Below, piece after piece: positions 30,584 to 39,363 of a stretch of 64,000 bases of DNA. Every line of letters starts with the position of its first letter. Positions within the stretch are counted from its first letter, which is position 1. The stretch covers positions 35,149 through 99,148 of the forward strand of contig JANQVJ010000056.1 in the NCBI GenBank assembly GCA_030730365.1, written 5' to 3'. Made by a program: the position numbers and the translations under genes. The notes below the pieces were generated by a model. The model searched no databases. It was given only the letters and a program-made list of their open reading frames with translations, and was not told the origin of the DNA. This DNA is from Verrucomicrobiales bacterium. GTDB taxonomy: Bacteria > Verrucomicrobiota > Verrucomicrobiia > Verrucomicrobiales > DEV007.

Positions 30584-30707
30584 TTTTCTCCACCGTAGGC
30601 AGATTACGCGGTCTGTCCTATCCCGGACCTTATTCATGCACGAATTTCGGGTGAGATCCTGCCTTTTCCCTGCTAACCTAACGAAACACCTCTCCTTTTT
30701 TACGCCG

Positions 30708-31940
30708 ATGCCCCGTTTCCCCATCAAGATGCCACAACTCGGCGAGTCTATCGCGGAGGCGACGATACGCGAGATCCTCATCTCTCCCGGTGACGAGGTC
30801 AGAGCCGATCAGAATATCTTCGAAGTCGAGACCGACAAGGCCATGATGGAAGTCACGACCCCGTGCAGCGGCACCATCGTCGAGGTCACCGCCATCGTCG
30901 GGACGAGCTACCCCGTCGGATCCCAGATCGCCTTCATCGAGGCCACTGAGGAAGAAGCGACAAAGGCCGGACTCATCAAGCCCGGGAGCGCCTCCGCCGA
31001 TTTGCCGGCCGCCGGTCAATCCGCGAACGAGGGCAACCTCCACTTTGCCATCGCCGAGAAAGACATCATCGATCACAGCAAACCGCCCCCGGTAAAACCA
31101 ACCATCGAGGGCGGCCTTCCCGTTCCGGTGCGCTCCAGCGTCTACCTCAGCCCCCGACTCCGCGCCCGCATGGACGAGCTCGGGCTGAACTCCGCCGACC
31201 TCGCCGGACTCCCTGGGAGCGGGGCCGGCGGTCGGGTCACCGTCGAAGACTTCGAGAAATTTATCAACGCCCTCGAAGAGAATCGCATGACCGACGCCTC
31301 GCCCATGCGCATCGCCGTGGCCGACTCGATGCGACGGAGCTGGACGCGTCCTCTCGCCAGCGTTACCGTGCCCATCATCATGGACGCTGTCCTCGCCCAT
31401 CGCAAAAGTCTCACTGCCAAGCCCGGCGTGACCCTCTACGCGATGCGCGCCCTCGCCATCGCCATTTCTGAAAACACCGCCGTGGCCGGACGCCTCATCG
31501 GGACCCGCATCGTCCATCCCAATGCCATCGACATAGGCTTCGCCGTCGAGGCAGACGACGGCGTCCTCGTCCCCGTGATCCGCAACGTCGATCAGAAGAC
31601 CCTCTCCGAGATGCAGCAACCCTACGAAGAGCTCGTCAACCGCGCCCGCGAGCGCCGCATCCCCATCTCTGCGACCGGCGCCGGCATCGCCACCATCACT
31701 AATGTCGGTCCGTTCGGCATCACCGCCGCCAGCCCCATTCCCCTGCCCGAGCAGAATCTCGTCCTCGGGCTCATGGCCGGACGCAAAGCCCCGGTCTGGG
31801 ACGAGGAAAAAAGCGAATTTGTCCCCCGGATGGAGTCCAAATTTGTCCTCAGCTTCGACCACCGCATCCTCGACGGCGGCGCCGCCGGGAGATTACTGCA
31901 ACGCATCGGGCAACTGCTCCAGGAGCCGGAGAAGCTGTGA
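30708..31940 (+). CDS. 2-oxo acid dehydrogenase E2 (acyltransferase), orphan
   Basis: 410 residues from the ATG at 30708 (PRFPIKMPQLGESIAEATI). An upstream frame to 30636 adds residues unlike the family. Lipoyl domain with lipoylated K44 (VETDKAMMEV), a linker, a peripheral-subunit-binding domain (YLSPRLRARMDELGLNSADLAGLPGSGAGGRVTVEDF), and a catalytic domain with H385 and D389 (DHRILDG). It resembles pyruvate or branched-chain dehydrogenase E2. No E1 or E3 gene is adjacent, and the catalytic domain is on the short side. Its partner E1 cannot be named. It meets the hydrolase-like gene tail to tail. Confidence 0.88.
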   Translation: MPRFPIKMPQLGESIAEATIREILISPGDEVRADQNIFEVETDKAMMEVTTPCSGTIVEVTAIVGTSYPVGSQIAFIEATEEEATKAGLIKPGSASADLPAAGQSANEGNLHFAIAEKDIIDHSKPPPVKPTIEGGLPVPVRSSVYLSPRLRARMDELGLNSADLAGLPGSGAGGRVTVEDFEKFINALEENRMTDASPMRIAVADSMRRSWTRPLASVTVPIIMDAVLAHRKSLTAKPGVTLYAMRALAIAISENTAVAGRLIGTRIVHPNAIDIGFAVEADDGVLVPVIRNVDQKTLSEMQQPYEELVNRARERRIPISATGAGIATITNVGPFGITAASPIPLPEQNLVLGLMAGRKAPVWDEEKSEFVPRMESKFVLSFDHRILDGGAAGRLLQRIGQLLQEPEKL

Positions 31941-31967
31941 AGCGGGGGCGGTGGGCGGTGACGCCCT

Positions 31968-32002
31968 AACCTGAAGGGGTCTGAAGGCTGACCCAACAGG
32001 TT
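31968..32002. terminator. hairpin between convergent E2 and hydrolase-like genes
   Basis: AACCTG (31968-31973) with CAGGTT (31997-32002), and an inner GGGTC (31977-31981) with GACCC (31990-31994), form a two-part stem in the 74-base gap between convergent stops. The following plus-strand bases are CTATTTATC, only partly T-rich. Confidence 0.45.
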
Positions 32003-32014
32003 CTATTTATCTGC

Positions 32015-33373
32015 CTATTTCGGGACGGGTGCTTCGAGTTCACCGAGGATGAATTTCTTCCAGATCGTCGCGACCTCGCCATTGGGTATAAAAGTCTCGT
32101 CGGGACCGAGCTCGGCGGCGGGATCGGAGATCTTCACCACCACGCCCGTTTTGATATTGCCTACCGAGCCCTTGGCCCGATCGAGCTCGACCGGTTCGGG
32201 AATCTCCGGCTCCGGCGGCGGTTCCGGTTTGGTCTCGGCGGCGGGTGCCCCCTCAGCGGGTTTGGCGGCCGGGTCGGGTTCAAGCACCGGCGGCGCAGGT
32301 GGTTTGACTTCCGGCATGCGCCCGGGGATGACCTTCAGCAGGTATTGCTTCGCCATGTATTCCACCTCCAGATTCTGCTCGTCGCGCCCGCGCAACTCCC
32401 GGCTGTTTGTCCAATTCGGTTTCCTCGACGCATACTTCGCGAGAATGGGCTCGGCACTGTTCTCCGACTGCCAGAGTTCGTGTTTCGAGCAGTATTCCCC
32501 CCAGATAAAGAGCATCGGCACCTTCGCCGAGGCCTCCGTCGGCTCGGCATCGTAAAAAGCCCCCTTGCTCACCACTGCCGCGAGAACCCGCTCGGGATGA
32601 GCCTGCACAAAGTTGTAAACAAAGGCGGCCCCGGTGCGACCCGCCCCATAGAGAGCAATGGGGAGATCGGCAAACCCGGGCTCCTTGATCTTCGTCGCAA
32701 AGTTTTTTAACGCGGTCAGCAGGGTCTTGCCGCTCCCCTTGTGCGCGAAGACGAAGCTGTCGAGTTTGGTGGGATCCTCCTGCCCCGAGCCGAGGCTGTA
32801 GGAGAGGAGGGCCAGGTCGTGCTTGTTTTGAAACTCACTCCAAACCCCGCTGCCTTTCTCGTGCCCTTGCACGTTTCGAAAGGCGTCCCCATAATCATCG
32901 AGCGAGATCACGAGCACCCCGCGCGGCTTCGCCGCTGGCATCTGCAGCATGAACTCGATCGCACCCACCTTCGTGTCCATCCAGCCTATGTAGCGTTCCT
33001 TCGGCGGAGCCGGTGGCGCATCAGGATCAGCAGGCTTCGCCGCCATCCCCTCCGCCAGATCCAACTCGATCGTCTCGCCCTCCTTCGTGCGCAAATAGGC
33101 CTCGTATATTGCGTTCTGATCCGTCTCCAGCGCCGCCAGATCGAGCTTCTCCCAAGGAATCCCGAGGACCGGACCGTCAGGCACCATCTGTGCGGTGATG
33201 CCCTTTGGAGTCGCCGACTTGATCGCATGAAACTCCACCGCACGACCATTCGATCCTTTCAAGGTGATCGCCGATACCGAAAGAACCGGCAGCAGCGACC
33301 AGACCATAAGAAAAAACGGGAGAAATCGCCGCAGGGCGGGAGAGAAGAGCTTGAGCGCAGCGGACTTTTTCAT
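32015..33373 (-). CDS. secreted alpha/beta-hydrolase-like protein with SLA1-type N-terminal domain
   Basis: 452 residues from the ATG at 33373 (MKKSAALKLFSPALRRFLPFFLMVWSLL), which gives a good signal peptide; the frame runs open to 33478. After the signal peptide comes a short SHD1-like beta domain (TLKGSNGRAVEFHAIK..LGIPWEKLDLAALETDQNAIYEAY), common on exported proteins in Verrucomicrobiota and Planctomycetota. A hydrolase-fold part follows. The expected G-x-S-x-G elbow reads YGAGRTGAAF, so the nucleophile Ser is not visible. The Pro/Glu/Ala-rich segment near residues 375-410 is probably a linker. Could be a catalytically dead binding protein. Confidence 0.7.
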   Translation of the reverse strand: MKKSAALKLFSPALRRFLPFFLMVWSLLPVLSVSAITLKGSNGRAVEFHAIKSATPKGITAQMVPDGPVLGIPWEKLDLAALETDQNAIYEAYLRTKEGETIELDLAEGMAAKPADPDAPPAPPKERYIGWMDTKVGAIEFMLQMPAAKPRGVLVISLDDYGDAFRNVQGHEKGSGVWSEFQNKHDLALLSYSLGSGQEDPTKLDSFVFAHKGSGKTLLTALKNFATKIKEPGFADLPIALYGAGRTGAAFVYNFVQAHPERVLAAVVSKGAFYDAEPTEASAKVPMLFIWGEYCSKHELWQSENSAEPILAKYASRKPNWTNSRELRGRDEQNLEVEYMAKQYLLKVIPGRMPEVKPPAPPVLEPDPAAKPAEGAPAAETKPEPPPEPEIPEPVELDRAKGSVGNIKTGVVVKISDPAAELGPDETFIPNGEVATIWKKFILGELEAPVPK

Positions 33374-33740
33374 GTGACGACAGGGATTGGAGAACGAAGA
33401 GTCTGATCGCTGTCGATTTAACAAAATCCCGCCACGACCGACAAGTGAAAAGGCGACCGAACTAAAGGGACGGAACACGCCAATAGTCCCTCTTCTTTGC
33501 CCTATCCGCTGATTCGCCTACTCTTCCATGAAAGGTAAAACGTGACTAAAGGGCGGCACCATCTCCCGCGAATCGCGATCTACATCACCGGGATGCGTAT
33601 CAACCAAGAATGGAACGAATTAACACGAATAGAAAGAGGGGCCCGAGCCGGAGAAAATCGTGCCCATTCGTGGTCCTTTAGAACCGGAACAAAGATCCTA
33701 ACACAAATGCCAGCGAATCCGCTGCCGCCCCGATCGCGAA
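33374..33740. other. 367-base spacer without a gene
   Basis: No convincing gene on either strand. It contains the inverted pair CACGAAT (33624-33630) and ATTCGTG (33666-33672), and phrases such as GGAACGAATTAACACGAAT that look like parts of the 'cacgaat' dispersed repeats known from several phyla. No second copy is in the window. Confidence 0.4.
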
Positions 33741-34670
33741 TCACGCCTCTTTCACCGCGCCGTATTTTTCCATGACCCAGACGAGGAGAACGCCGAGGCC
33801 CATGATGCCGAGGGCGATGAAGGTGGTCATCTCCGCTCCGGGAAGAAACCAGTCGTAGCCGATGACTTTTTCTTTCACGACGCCGGCGGCTTCGAATGTC
33901 GAGACGATGGCCTCTTTCCAGGGCCAGATGACGAGAAGAGAACCGGCGACAAAACCGGTGAGGAGGGAGACGGCGTGGTTGTGAAAGCGTCGGAAGATCC
34001 AAGCGAGGAAGTGACTGAGGACGATCATGCCGAAGACGGCTCCGGCGCCTACGGGGATAAGGATGGAAAAGGCCTCGGGCTCGAGGGACTTGAGCTTCGA
34101 GACGGACTCGATCATGATGAGCTGATAGTTCCCGAGGAGGAGGAGGACGAAGCTGCCGGAGATCCCGGGAATGATCATGCTGGCCATCGCGATGATGCCA
34201 CAGAGGAAGAGGTAAACGACATTGTCGTTCTCGGAGGCGGGCTTCAGAAGAGCGACGCCGACGGCGATGGCAGCCCCTACGAGAAGGGCAAAGACAGTTC
34301 CGAGCGACCAGGCTTTGACCTGTTTCCCCACGAAATAGACGGACGCGACGATGAGCCCGAAGAAAAAGGACCAGACGTAGACGGCATGGTTCACGAAGAA
34401 GTATTTCAGGATCTCGGCAAAGGTGAGAATGCTGACGACCACCCCGAGCCCCAGCGCGGCGAGGAAGGGGAAATCGATCTTCGCGGAGAGATCACGGAAA
34501 CAACCGGCGAAGAGGAGTTTGAGCGCTCCTCCGTCGAGATTTTTCAGCGCATTGATGAGCCTCTCGTAGATGCCGGTGATGAAGGCGACAGTGCCGCCCG
34601 AGACGCCGGGAATGACGTTGGCGGCACCCATCGCGGCGCCCTTGAGGAAGATGGCAAATAGCTCTTTCAT
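33741..34670 (-). CDS. DUF368 family membrane protein (PopT-like)
   Basis: 309 residues with about nine membrane spans. The start LKGAAMGAANVIPGVSGGTVAFITGIYERLI and the internal repeat IIAMASMIIPGISGSFVLLLLGNYQLIM are the duplicated 'ANxIPGVSGGT' and 'IPGISGS' re-entrant motifs of DUF368. Some members (PopT) have been shown to recycle undecaprenyl phosphate across the inner membrane. I infer the same role here. It is 22 bases after def at the end of the rex-headed run. Confidence 0.88.
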   Translation of the reverse strand: MKELFAIFLKGAAMGAANVIPGVSGGTVAFITGIYERLINALKNLDGGALKLLFAGCFRDLSAKIDFPFLAALGLGVVVSILTFAEILKYFFVNHAVYVWSFFFGLIVASVYFVGKQVKAWSLGTVFALLVGAAIAVGVALLKPASENDNVVYLFLCGIIAMASMIIPGISGSFVLLLLGNYQLIMIESVSKLKSLEPEAFSILIPVGAGAVFGMIVLSHFLAWIFRRFHNHAVSLLTGFVAGSLLVIWPWKEAIVSTFEAAGVVKEKVIGYDWFLPGAEMTTFIALGIMGLGVLLVWVMEKYGAVKEA

Positions 34671-34692
34671 GAAAAGGCGGAGGGCGGATGGA

Positions 34693-35244
34693 TTAACCGT
34701 ATTGCTCCTGCATTTCTTTGAGCTGGCGGCGGATCGCGAGCTTGCGGGCGGAGCTCATGCGATCGATGAACAGTTTACCGAAGAGGTGATCGACTTCGTG
34801 CTGAATGGCTCTCGCAAAAAGGCCGTCGGTCTCGATGACGAGGGTCTCGCCCTCAAGGGTCTGCACGGTCGCTCTGACTTCGTAGGGGCGGGCGATGTCA
34901 CCGCGCAGGTCAGGAAAGGAAAGGCAGCCCTCGGTCTCGGTGTCCTTTTCCCCGCGGGTCTCGACGACGGGATTGAAAAAGACGAGCGGGCAGATCTCTT
35001 TGAGCGCTTTTTCGACACCGTTGACCCGCAGGTAGGAGATGCACTCTTCGTCATGCGAGACGTCGATGACGGCGAGTTGCAGCGAGATGCCGATCTGGGG
35101 GGCGGCGAGACCGACGCCGTGCGCGTCGTACATGGTCTCGATCATGTCGGCCGCGAGTTCGCGCAGTTCGGGCGTCACTTCGCCGACAGGGTCGCCGGTT
35201 CTGCGCAGGACGGGATCGGGATAATAGACGATGTCGCGGATCAT
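34693..35244 (-). CDS. def: peptide deformylase
   Basis: 183 residues. Removes the formyl group from the N-terminal Met of new proteins. Its three motifs are all intact: GVGLAAPQIGI, EGCLSFPD and QHEVDHLFGKLF, with the metal ligands Cys, His and His. The N-terminus IRDIVYYPDPVLRRTGDPV is typical. It lies between exbD and DUF368 in the same direction. Confidence 0.96.
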   Translation of the reverse strand: MIRDIVYYPDPVLRRTGDPVGEVTPELRELAADMIETMYDAHGVGLAAPQIGISLQLAVIDVSHDEECISYLRVNGVEKALKEICPLVFFNPVVETRGEKDTETEGCLSFPDLRGDIARPYEVRATVQTLEGETLVIETDGLFARAIQHEVDHLFGKLFIDRMSSARKLAIRRQLKEMQEQYG

Positions 35245-35321
35245 GATGAAGCGAGGAGTTTACCACAGCTTTTCCCGGATTCCTGCGGATTCCGGGGGCT
35301 CTCCGGGAATTTTCTTTGCCC

Positions 35322-35738
35322 TCACTCGTCGAGGAGAATACGCAGGGGCAGGTCGTTGATCTCGAGTCCCGCCCGAGTCGCGGCGTCCCAGACTTTGACC
35401 ATGAGTCCGAGGGGTGCGCCTTCGTCGGCCTTGAGCTCGAGCTTCTCCCCGGGACGATCGTTTTTAAAATCGCGCAGGGCAGTGGCGAGGGAGTCAATCG
35501 GCACGACGGTGGTGCCGAGAGAGACCTGCCCGTCTTTGCCGAGAGCGAGCGGAACCCGGCGCTCGCGGTCCTCGCCCGAGGCGAGCGCGGACGAGCGGGG
35601 AAGGTTCACTTTAACGAGAGATTCATTCTTTTTGAAGGTGGTCGTGACGATAAAGAAAATGAGCAGGATCGCGAGGATGTCGATCAGGGTCACAATGGGC
35701 ACCACGGGACGCTGCCGTCTTTTCCGGTAAATATTCAC
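35322..35738 (-). CDS. exbD: biopolymer transport protein ExbD
   Basis: 138 residues. One N-terminal membrane span (VVPIVTLIDILAILLIFFIVTTTF) has the conserved Asp that takes part in proton movement (LIDILAILLIFFI). The remainder is a small periplasmic domain (LPRSSALASGED...LKADEGAPLGLMVKVWDAATRAGL). Together with ExbB and TonB it energises outer-membrane uptake. Its start overlaps the exbB stop by 4 bases. Confidence 0.93.
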   Translation of the reverse strand: MNIYRKRRQRPVVPIVTLIDILAILLIFFIVTTTFKKNESLVKVNLPRSSALASGEDRERRVPLALGKDGQVSLGTTVVPIDSLATALRDFKNDRPGEKLELKADEGAPLGLMVKVWDAATRAGLEINDLPLRILLDE

Positions 35739-36499
35739 GAGAGGAAGTCGCTGCGTCCTGTTTCACGTTCTCCGGAATCGGGCTTGGGAAGTTCGACCGC
35801 GACTTCGCCGGGAGCGGAGAGCGAGTCGAGCGCGGCAGTGTAGAGAGAGGGGCCACCGTGTTTGTAAAATTCGTGGAGGAGGTGCCCCGCGATGACCTCG
35901 AGTCTCGCCGCGATGCGTTCGAGGCGGCGGGTGAAGTAGGAGTGACAGATGACCATGGTGACGGCGACGACGAGACCGGCAATGGTCGTGTTCAGCGCAA
36001 CGGCGATGCCGGCGGCGATGAGGGTGGGATCATCGGAGCTGTCCCCCGCCTCGCCGAGGGTGGCGAAGACGCTAACGAGCCCGCTCACGGTCCCGAGCAA
36101 GCCGAGGAGCGGGGCGATGGTGATGACGACTTCGAGGACGCCCATGCCGTTTTCGAGTTTGACCATTTGCTCACGGGCGGTGGCCTCGACGGCGGGGTAG
36201 GCTTCTTCGCGGGTCGTGAACTCGGAGGAAAGGGCCACTCGCCCGACTTTCCCGACAGGGCTGTCGCTGCGTTTCAGATCGAGATGCAATTTCGAAGCTC
36301 GGCCCTCGCGAAAGCCATCTCCGCAGCGGGCGAGATCCCCCCGGAGCTCGGGCGGAATGACGGAGTTCCACCTCAGAGTGAGGGCGCGGTGAATGCATAC
36401 GGCGATCCCGACGAAAGAAGAGGCGGCGATGAAGGCCATGAAGACCCCTCCCGAAAGGAGAAAGTCCCATACCTTGGCGTTGATGGATGGGTCGAGCAT
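35735..36499 (-). CDS. exbB: MotA/TolQ/ExbB proton channel family protein
   Basis: 254 residues. Three spans: about 14-33 (SGGVFMAFIAASSFVGIAV), about 130-150 (VLEVVITIAPLLGLLGTVSGLVSVF) and about 168-188 (IAAGIAVALNTTIAGLVVAVTMVI). The GLLGTVSG and ALNTTIAGL motifs are the ExbB/TolQ hallmarks. It forms the proton-conducting complex with ExbD. tonB lies 26 bases upstream and exbD overlaps downstream. Confidence 0.93.
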   Translation of the reverse strand: MLDPSINAKVWDFLLSGGVFMAFIAASSFVGIAVCIHRALTLRWNSVIPPELRGDLARCGDGFREGRASKLHLDLKRSDSPVGKVGRVALSSEFTTREEAYPAVEATAREQMVKLENGMGVLEVVITIAPLLGLLGTVSGLVSVFATLGEAGDSSDDPTLIAAGIAVALNTTIAGLVVAVTMVICHSYFTRRLERIAARLEVIAGHLLHEFYKHGGPSLYTAALDSLSAPGEVAVELPKPDSGERETGRSDFLS

Positions 36500-36525
36500 G
36501 GGTGAATATCAGGCCTCGTGGCGGG

Positions 36526-37767
36526 TCAGTAAATGATGATGTCGTAGTGGATGACGAGCCCCTGCGCCCCGACCGACTTGGCGACGTCGTCGGGCATGGG
36601 AGGCAGCTTCGCTTCGCGAATGGCCTTGAGGGAGAACTCGGCGAGGATGGCATTGGCCTCGTTTTTGGTGATTTGCAAATTATTCACCTGACCATGGCGG
36701 TCGACACTGAACTCGAGTTTGAGGATGCCCCAGGTGACAAAATCGGCGTTGTCCTGTTTGTAGCGATGCCACTTCTGCGAGATGGCGTCGCGGACCGACT
36801 TTTTATACTTCCCGAGAGCGGTGGCTTCGGCATCGACGGCCTCGCGGCCTTTCCGGGCGAGGCTGCCGTTGAGGACATTCTGCCGCTCTTCGGGGCTAAA
36901 GGAATCGGAGAAAAGGCCTTCATCGACGGGCTTGAGAGCAGGCCTCTCAGCGGAGTCGGTCGCCGCGTCGGGAAGGGATTTTTCCTTCACGGGGTCGCCA
37001 ACTTCTCCGGTTTCGGCGGCGATTGCCGAAGTTGTCGCGACGCGATCCTCGTCCCTCGTCATGGGCCCGAGTTCGGTAGCGGCGTTGTCGGCATTGGGAT
37101 CGACAAAACTCTTCCGGGTGTTCACGACCATCTCCTCGACGGCGAGATCGTTCTCGGGGCGCTTCATGCGATCGGCGGGAGAATCGATCGGGTCGAGGGG
37201 AACACCAGCGACGTCCTCGTCGTCGGCTCCGTCGCGTCCGGGGGTGGCGGTTGACGGCGAAGCAGCGGAGGCACTGACGGCACTGGTAGAGGCGGCCATG
37301 ATGGTGGCGACGGGTGCGGGTGCGGGGGGCTGATCGCCCTCGGTGAAATCCCGGTTCGCGAGGGTGAGTCGCTCGAGTGGACTTTTCCCGGCGAGGGTTG
37401 GTCCGTCTTCCTGCGGCTGAGTTTCGTCGGGGCTAAGGGCGCTCGCGGCGGAGGTGTTACGATCGGACTCGAACCGCGCCTCGGGCGGGGCTGCGGCTTC
37501 GGGTGCATTGAGATCGGTCGTGACAAACTCACGCGCAGCGGGGATGGGGGGGACGAGCGGGGCGGGCTCGACTTTGACCCGCTCCATCAGATCGCTGATC
37601 AGCACAGTGATCTCGCGCGACTTTGCCTCTGCGGATCGGTCGTTCCCTCGGGCGGATGAGGAATTCGCGCTGCGGGTGCTGAGAAAGCCGAAGACCAACA
37701 GGAAGAAGATCAGGTGGGCGACGAGGGCCCCCGAAAGACTGGCAAAGAGTTTTTGCTGTTCCGACAT
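36526..37767 (-). CDS. TonB-like energy transducer
   Basis: 413 residues from the ATG at 37767 (SEQQKLFASLSGALVAHLIFFLLVFGFL), which gives the N-terminal span; 21 more upstream residues are unlikely. A long region rich in Pro, Ala, Asp and Glu (about 45-310) spans the periplasm. The C-terminal TonB-type domain reads KYKKSVRDAISQKWHRYKQ...GILKLEFSVDRHGQVNNLQITKNEANAILAEFSLKAIREAKLPPMPDD. The long acidic linker is unusual; typical TonB has Pro-Lys repeats. It heads the exbBD genes. Confidence 0.82.
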   Translation of the reverse strand: MSEQQKLFASLSGALVAHLIFFLLVFGFLSTRSANSSSARGNDRSAEAKSREITVLISDLMERVKVEPAPLVPPIPAAREFVTTDLNAPEAAAPPEARFESDRNTSAASALSPDETQPQEDGPTLAGKSPLERLTLANRDFTEGDQPPAPAPVATIMAASTSAVSASAASPSTATPGRDGADDEDVAGVPLDPIDSPADRMKRPENDLAVEEMVVNTRKSFVDPNADNAATELGPMTRDEDRVATTSAIAAETGEVGDPVKEKSLPDAATDSAERPALKPVDEGLFSDSFSPEERQNVLNGSLARKGREAVDAEATALGKYKKSVRDAISQKWHRYKQDNADFVTWGILKLEFSVDRHGQVNNLQITKNEANAILAEFSLKAIREAKLPPMPDDVAKSVGAQGLVIHYDIIIY

Positions 37768-37786
37768 CGGAGAGAAGGACAGAAGA

Positions 37787-38644
37787 TTAAAGCGTTTTCC
37801 TCGCGAAATGAAAGAGGTATTGCTGCGCATAACCGGCGTTGGGACCGAAGTGTTTCACAGCCCACTGCTGAAGCCTGGCCCCTTTGACCCGCTTGCGGTA
37901 GTGCTCGCGAAGAATGCGCTCGATCCAGACGTCGATGGGAAAAGCGCCCCATTGTCCGGCACTGAAGAGCAAGGCGCAGTTGGCGATCTTCTCCCCTACC
38001 CCGTGCAGTTGCATCAGCCTTTCACGGGCGAGTGCGAGCGAGGGTTCGTGCTCGATCGCGTCGAGATCAATCGCTCCGGAGGCGATGGCGGAGGCAGCGA
38101 GGTGCAGGGATTTCGCCCGGTAGCCGAGAGAGCAATGGCGAAGGGCTTCTTCCCCGGCGGCAGCGAGGGCAGCGGGGTCGGGGTAGGCGTAAAAAGTGTG
38201 GTCGCCGAGGCGATGGGCGACGCCGTAGCGTTGCCGCAGGGTCATGGAGATAGCTCGGATGTGGGTGACCTGTTTCAGCGACGAGGTGATGAAGGTGGCA
38301 AGGCACTCCCAGGTCGGCTGACGGGCGATACGAATGCCGGGGCAGTAGGCGATCGCAGCGGTGAGGACGGGATCGTGGGTCGGAAAAGTGGCATGAATTT
38401 CCCCGATCCGATGGTCGAGCCCGAAGTAACGCGCCACTCTCTCACGATCGCTCGAAAAGCTGAGCACTTCCCCACTGTCGCGTTGCGCGATAAAGGACGG
38501 CGAGGCATCACCAATGCAGCCGGCAAAGCCGTCGAGTTCACCGATGCTAAACTTTTCCCAGTGAAAGAGCTGTCCCGACTTGAGGGTCTCGCGCAGGGAG
38601 AAGCTACCTTCGTAGGGCAACACAACGAGGGAGTCGTCTGCCAT
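37787..38644 (-). CDS. 8-oxoguanine DNA glycosylase, OGG1-type
   Basis: 285 residues from the ATG at 38644; the frame to 38665 adds seven residues. The N-terminal OGG_N-like part (LKSGQLFHWEKF) and the later TFITSSLKQVTHIR and LGYRAKSL match OGG1/OGG-like enzymes. The helix-hairpin-helix with catalytic K219 (LHGVGEKIANCALLF) and D238 (AFPIDVW) is intact. It removes 8-oxoguanine and nicks by beta-elimination. It lies 17 bases after rex and 19 before tonB. Confidence 0.92.
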   Translation of the reverse strand: MADDSLVVLPYEGSFSLRETLKSGQLFHWEKFSIGELDGFAGCIGDASPSFIAQRDSGEVLSFSSDRERVARYFGLDHRIGEIHATFPTHDPVLTAAIAYCPGIRIARQPTWECLATFITSSLKQVTHIRAISMTLRQRYGVAHRLGDHTFYAYPDPAALAAAGEEALRHCSLGYRAKSLHLAASAIASGAIDLDAIEHEPSLALARERLMQLHGVGEKIANCALLFSAGQWGAFPIDVWIERILREHYRKRVKGARLQQWAVKHFGPNAGYAQQYLFHFARKTL

Positions 38645-38661
38645 GGCCGCGCCCCCCCCGT

Positions 38662-39336
38662 TCAACTCACAAAGAAGCTGAGGCTGCTAAGCTCCGCCGC
38701 AAGGTCGACATGGTTGACGACGACTTCGTCGGGCACGGTGAGGACAGCGGGGGAAAAATTGAGGATAGCCTGCACTCCGGAAGCGACGAGTATGTCCGCG
38801 ACTCCCTGCCCGGCGGACTCGGGCACGGCGATGATGGCCATGCGGACGCCGTGCGCGTTGACGTAGCGGCCCATCTCTTTCACGTCGTAGACGGGCACGC
38901 CCATCTGCTCTGTAGTGGCTTTGACATTGGCAGGTTCGGCATCGAAGGCGGCGATGATCTCAAAGCCCTCTTTGCGGAAACCACTGTAGCGAAGCAGCGC
39001 TGAACCGAGGTTGCCCACCCCGACCATGACGACGGGTTGCAGCATCGTCAGCCCCATTACGCCCGAGATAGCTCCGGACAGAGTCGTGACGCTGTAGCCG
39101 AGCCCGCGCGTTCCGAACTGCCCCACATGACCCAGGTCTTTGCGAAGCTGGGTGGACTTCACCCCCGCCGCTTTGGCGAGGTCTTCGGACGAGACCGTGT
39201 CGACCTTCTGCTCACGAAACTTCTGCAGGCACCGCTGGTAGAGCGAAAGCCGGTAGACTGTTTTTCGGGGGATGTCGATTTTTTCCAAAGTAGCTACGGG
39301 TTCCTTTAATATACCAGAATCGTGGAAAAGTGTCAC
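38662..39336 (-). CDS. rex: redox-sensing transcriptional repressor Rex
   Basis: 224 residues from a GTG at 39336; a TTG at 39288 (LEKIDIPRKTVYRLSLYQRC) gives the more usual length of 208 with AAGGA about 12 bases upstream. The N-terminal winged helix begins IPRKTVYRLSLYQRCLQKF and has VSSEDLAKAAGVKSTQLRKDLGHVGQFGTRGLGY. The Rossmann domain has VGVGNLGSALLRY. Rex binds NADH and releases DNA when NADH is high. Its likely targets include this run of genes itself; a Rex-like site is weakly visible at 39364-39380. Confidence 0.94.
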   Translation of the reverse strand: MTLFHDSGILKEPVATLEKIDIPRKTVYRLSLYQRCLQKFREQKVDTVSSEDLAKAAGVKSTQLRKDLGHVGQFGTRGLGYSVTTLSGAISGVMGLTMLQPVVMVGVGNLGSALLRYSGFRKEGFEIIAAFDAEPANVKATTEQMGVPVYDVKEMGRYVNAHGVRMAIIAVPESAGQGVADILVASGVQAILNFSPAVLTVPDEVVVNHVDLAAELSSLSFFVS

Positions 39337-39363
39337 ACCTTAGACGCACGTATCTGCGTTTTG

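Noticed and set aside
30678..31862. 394-codon minus-strand frame opposite the orphan E2 gene
   Set aside because: It lies wholly antisense to a gene with intact catalytic motifs and its translation is a Gly/Asp/Val-rich mixture without family motifs; this is a GC-driven shadow.
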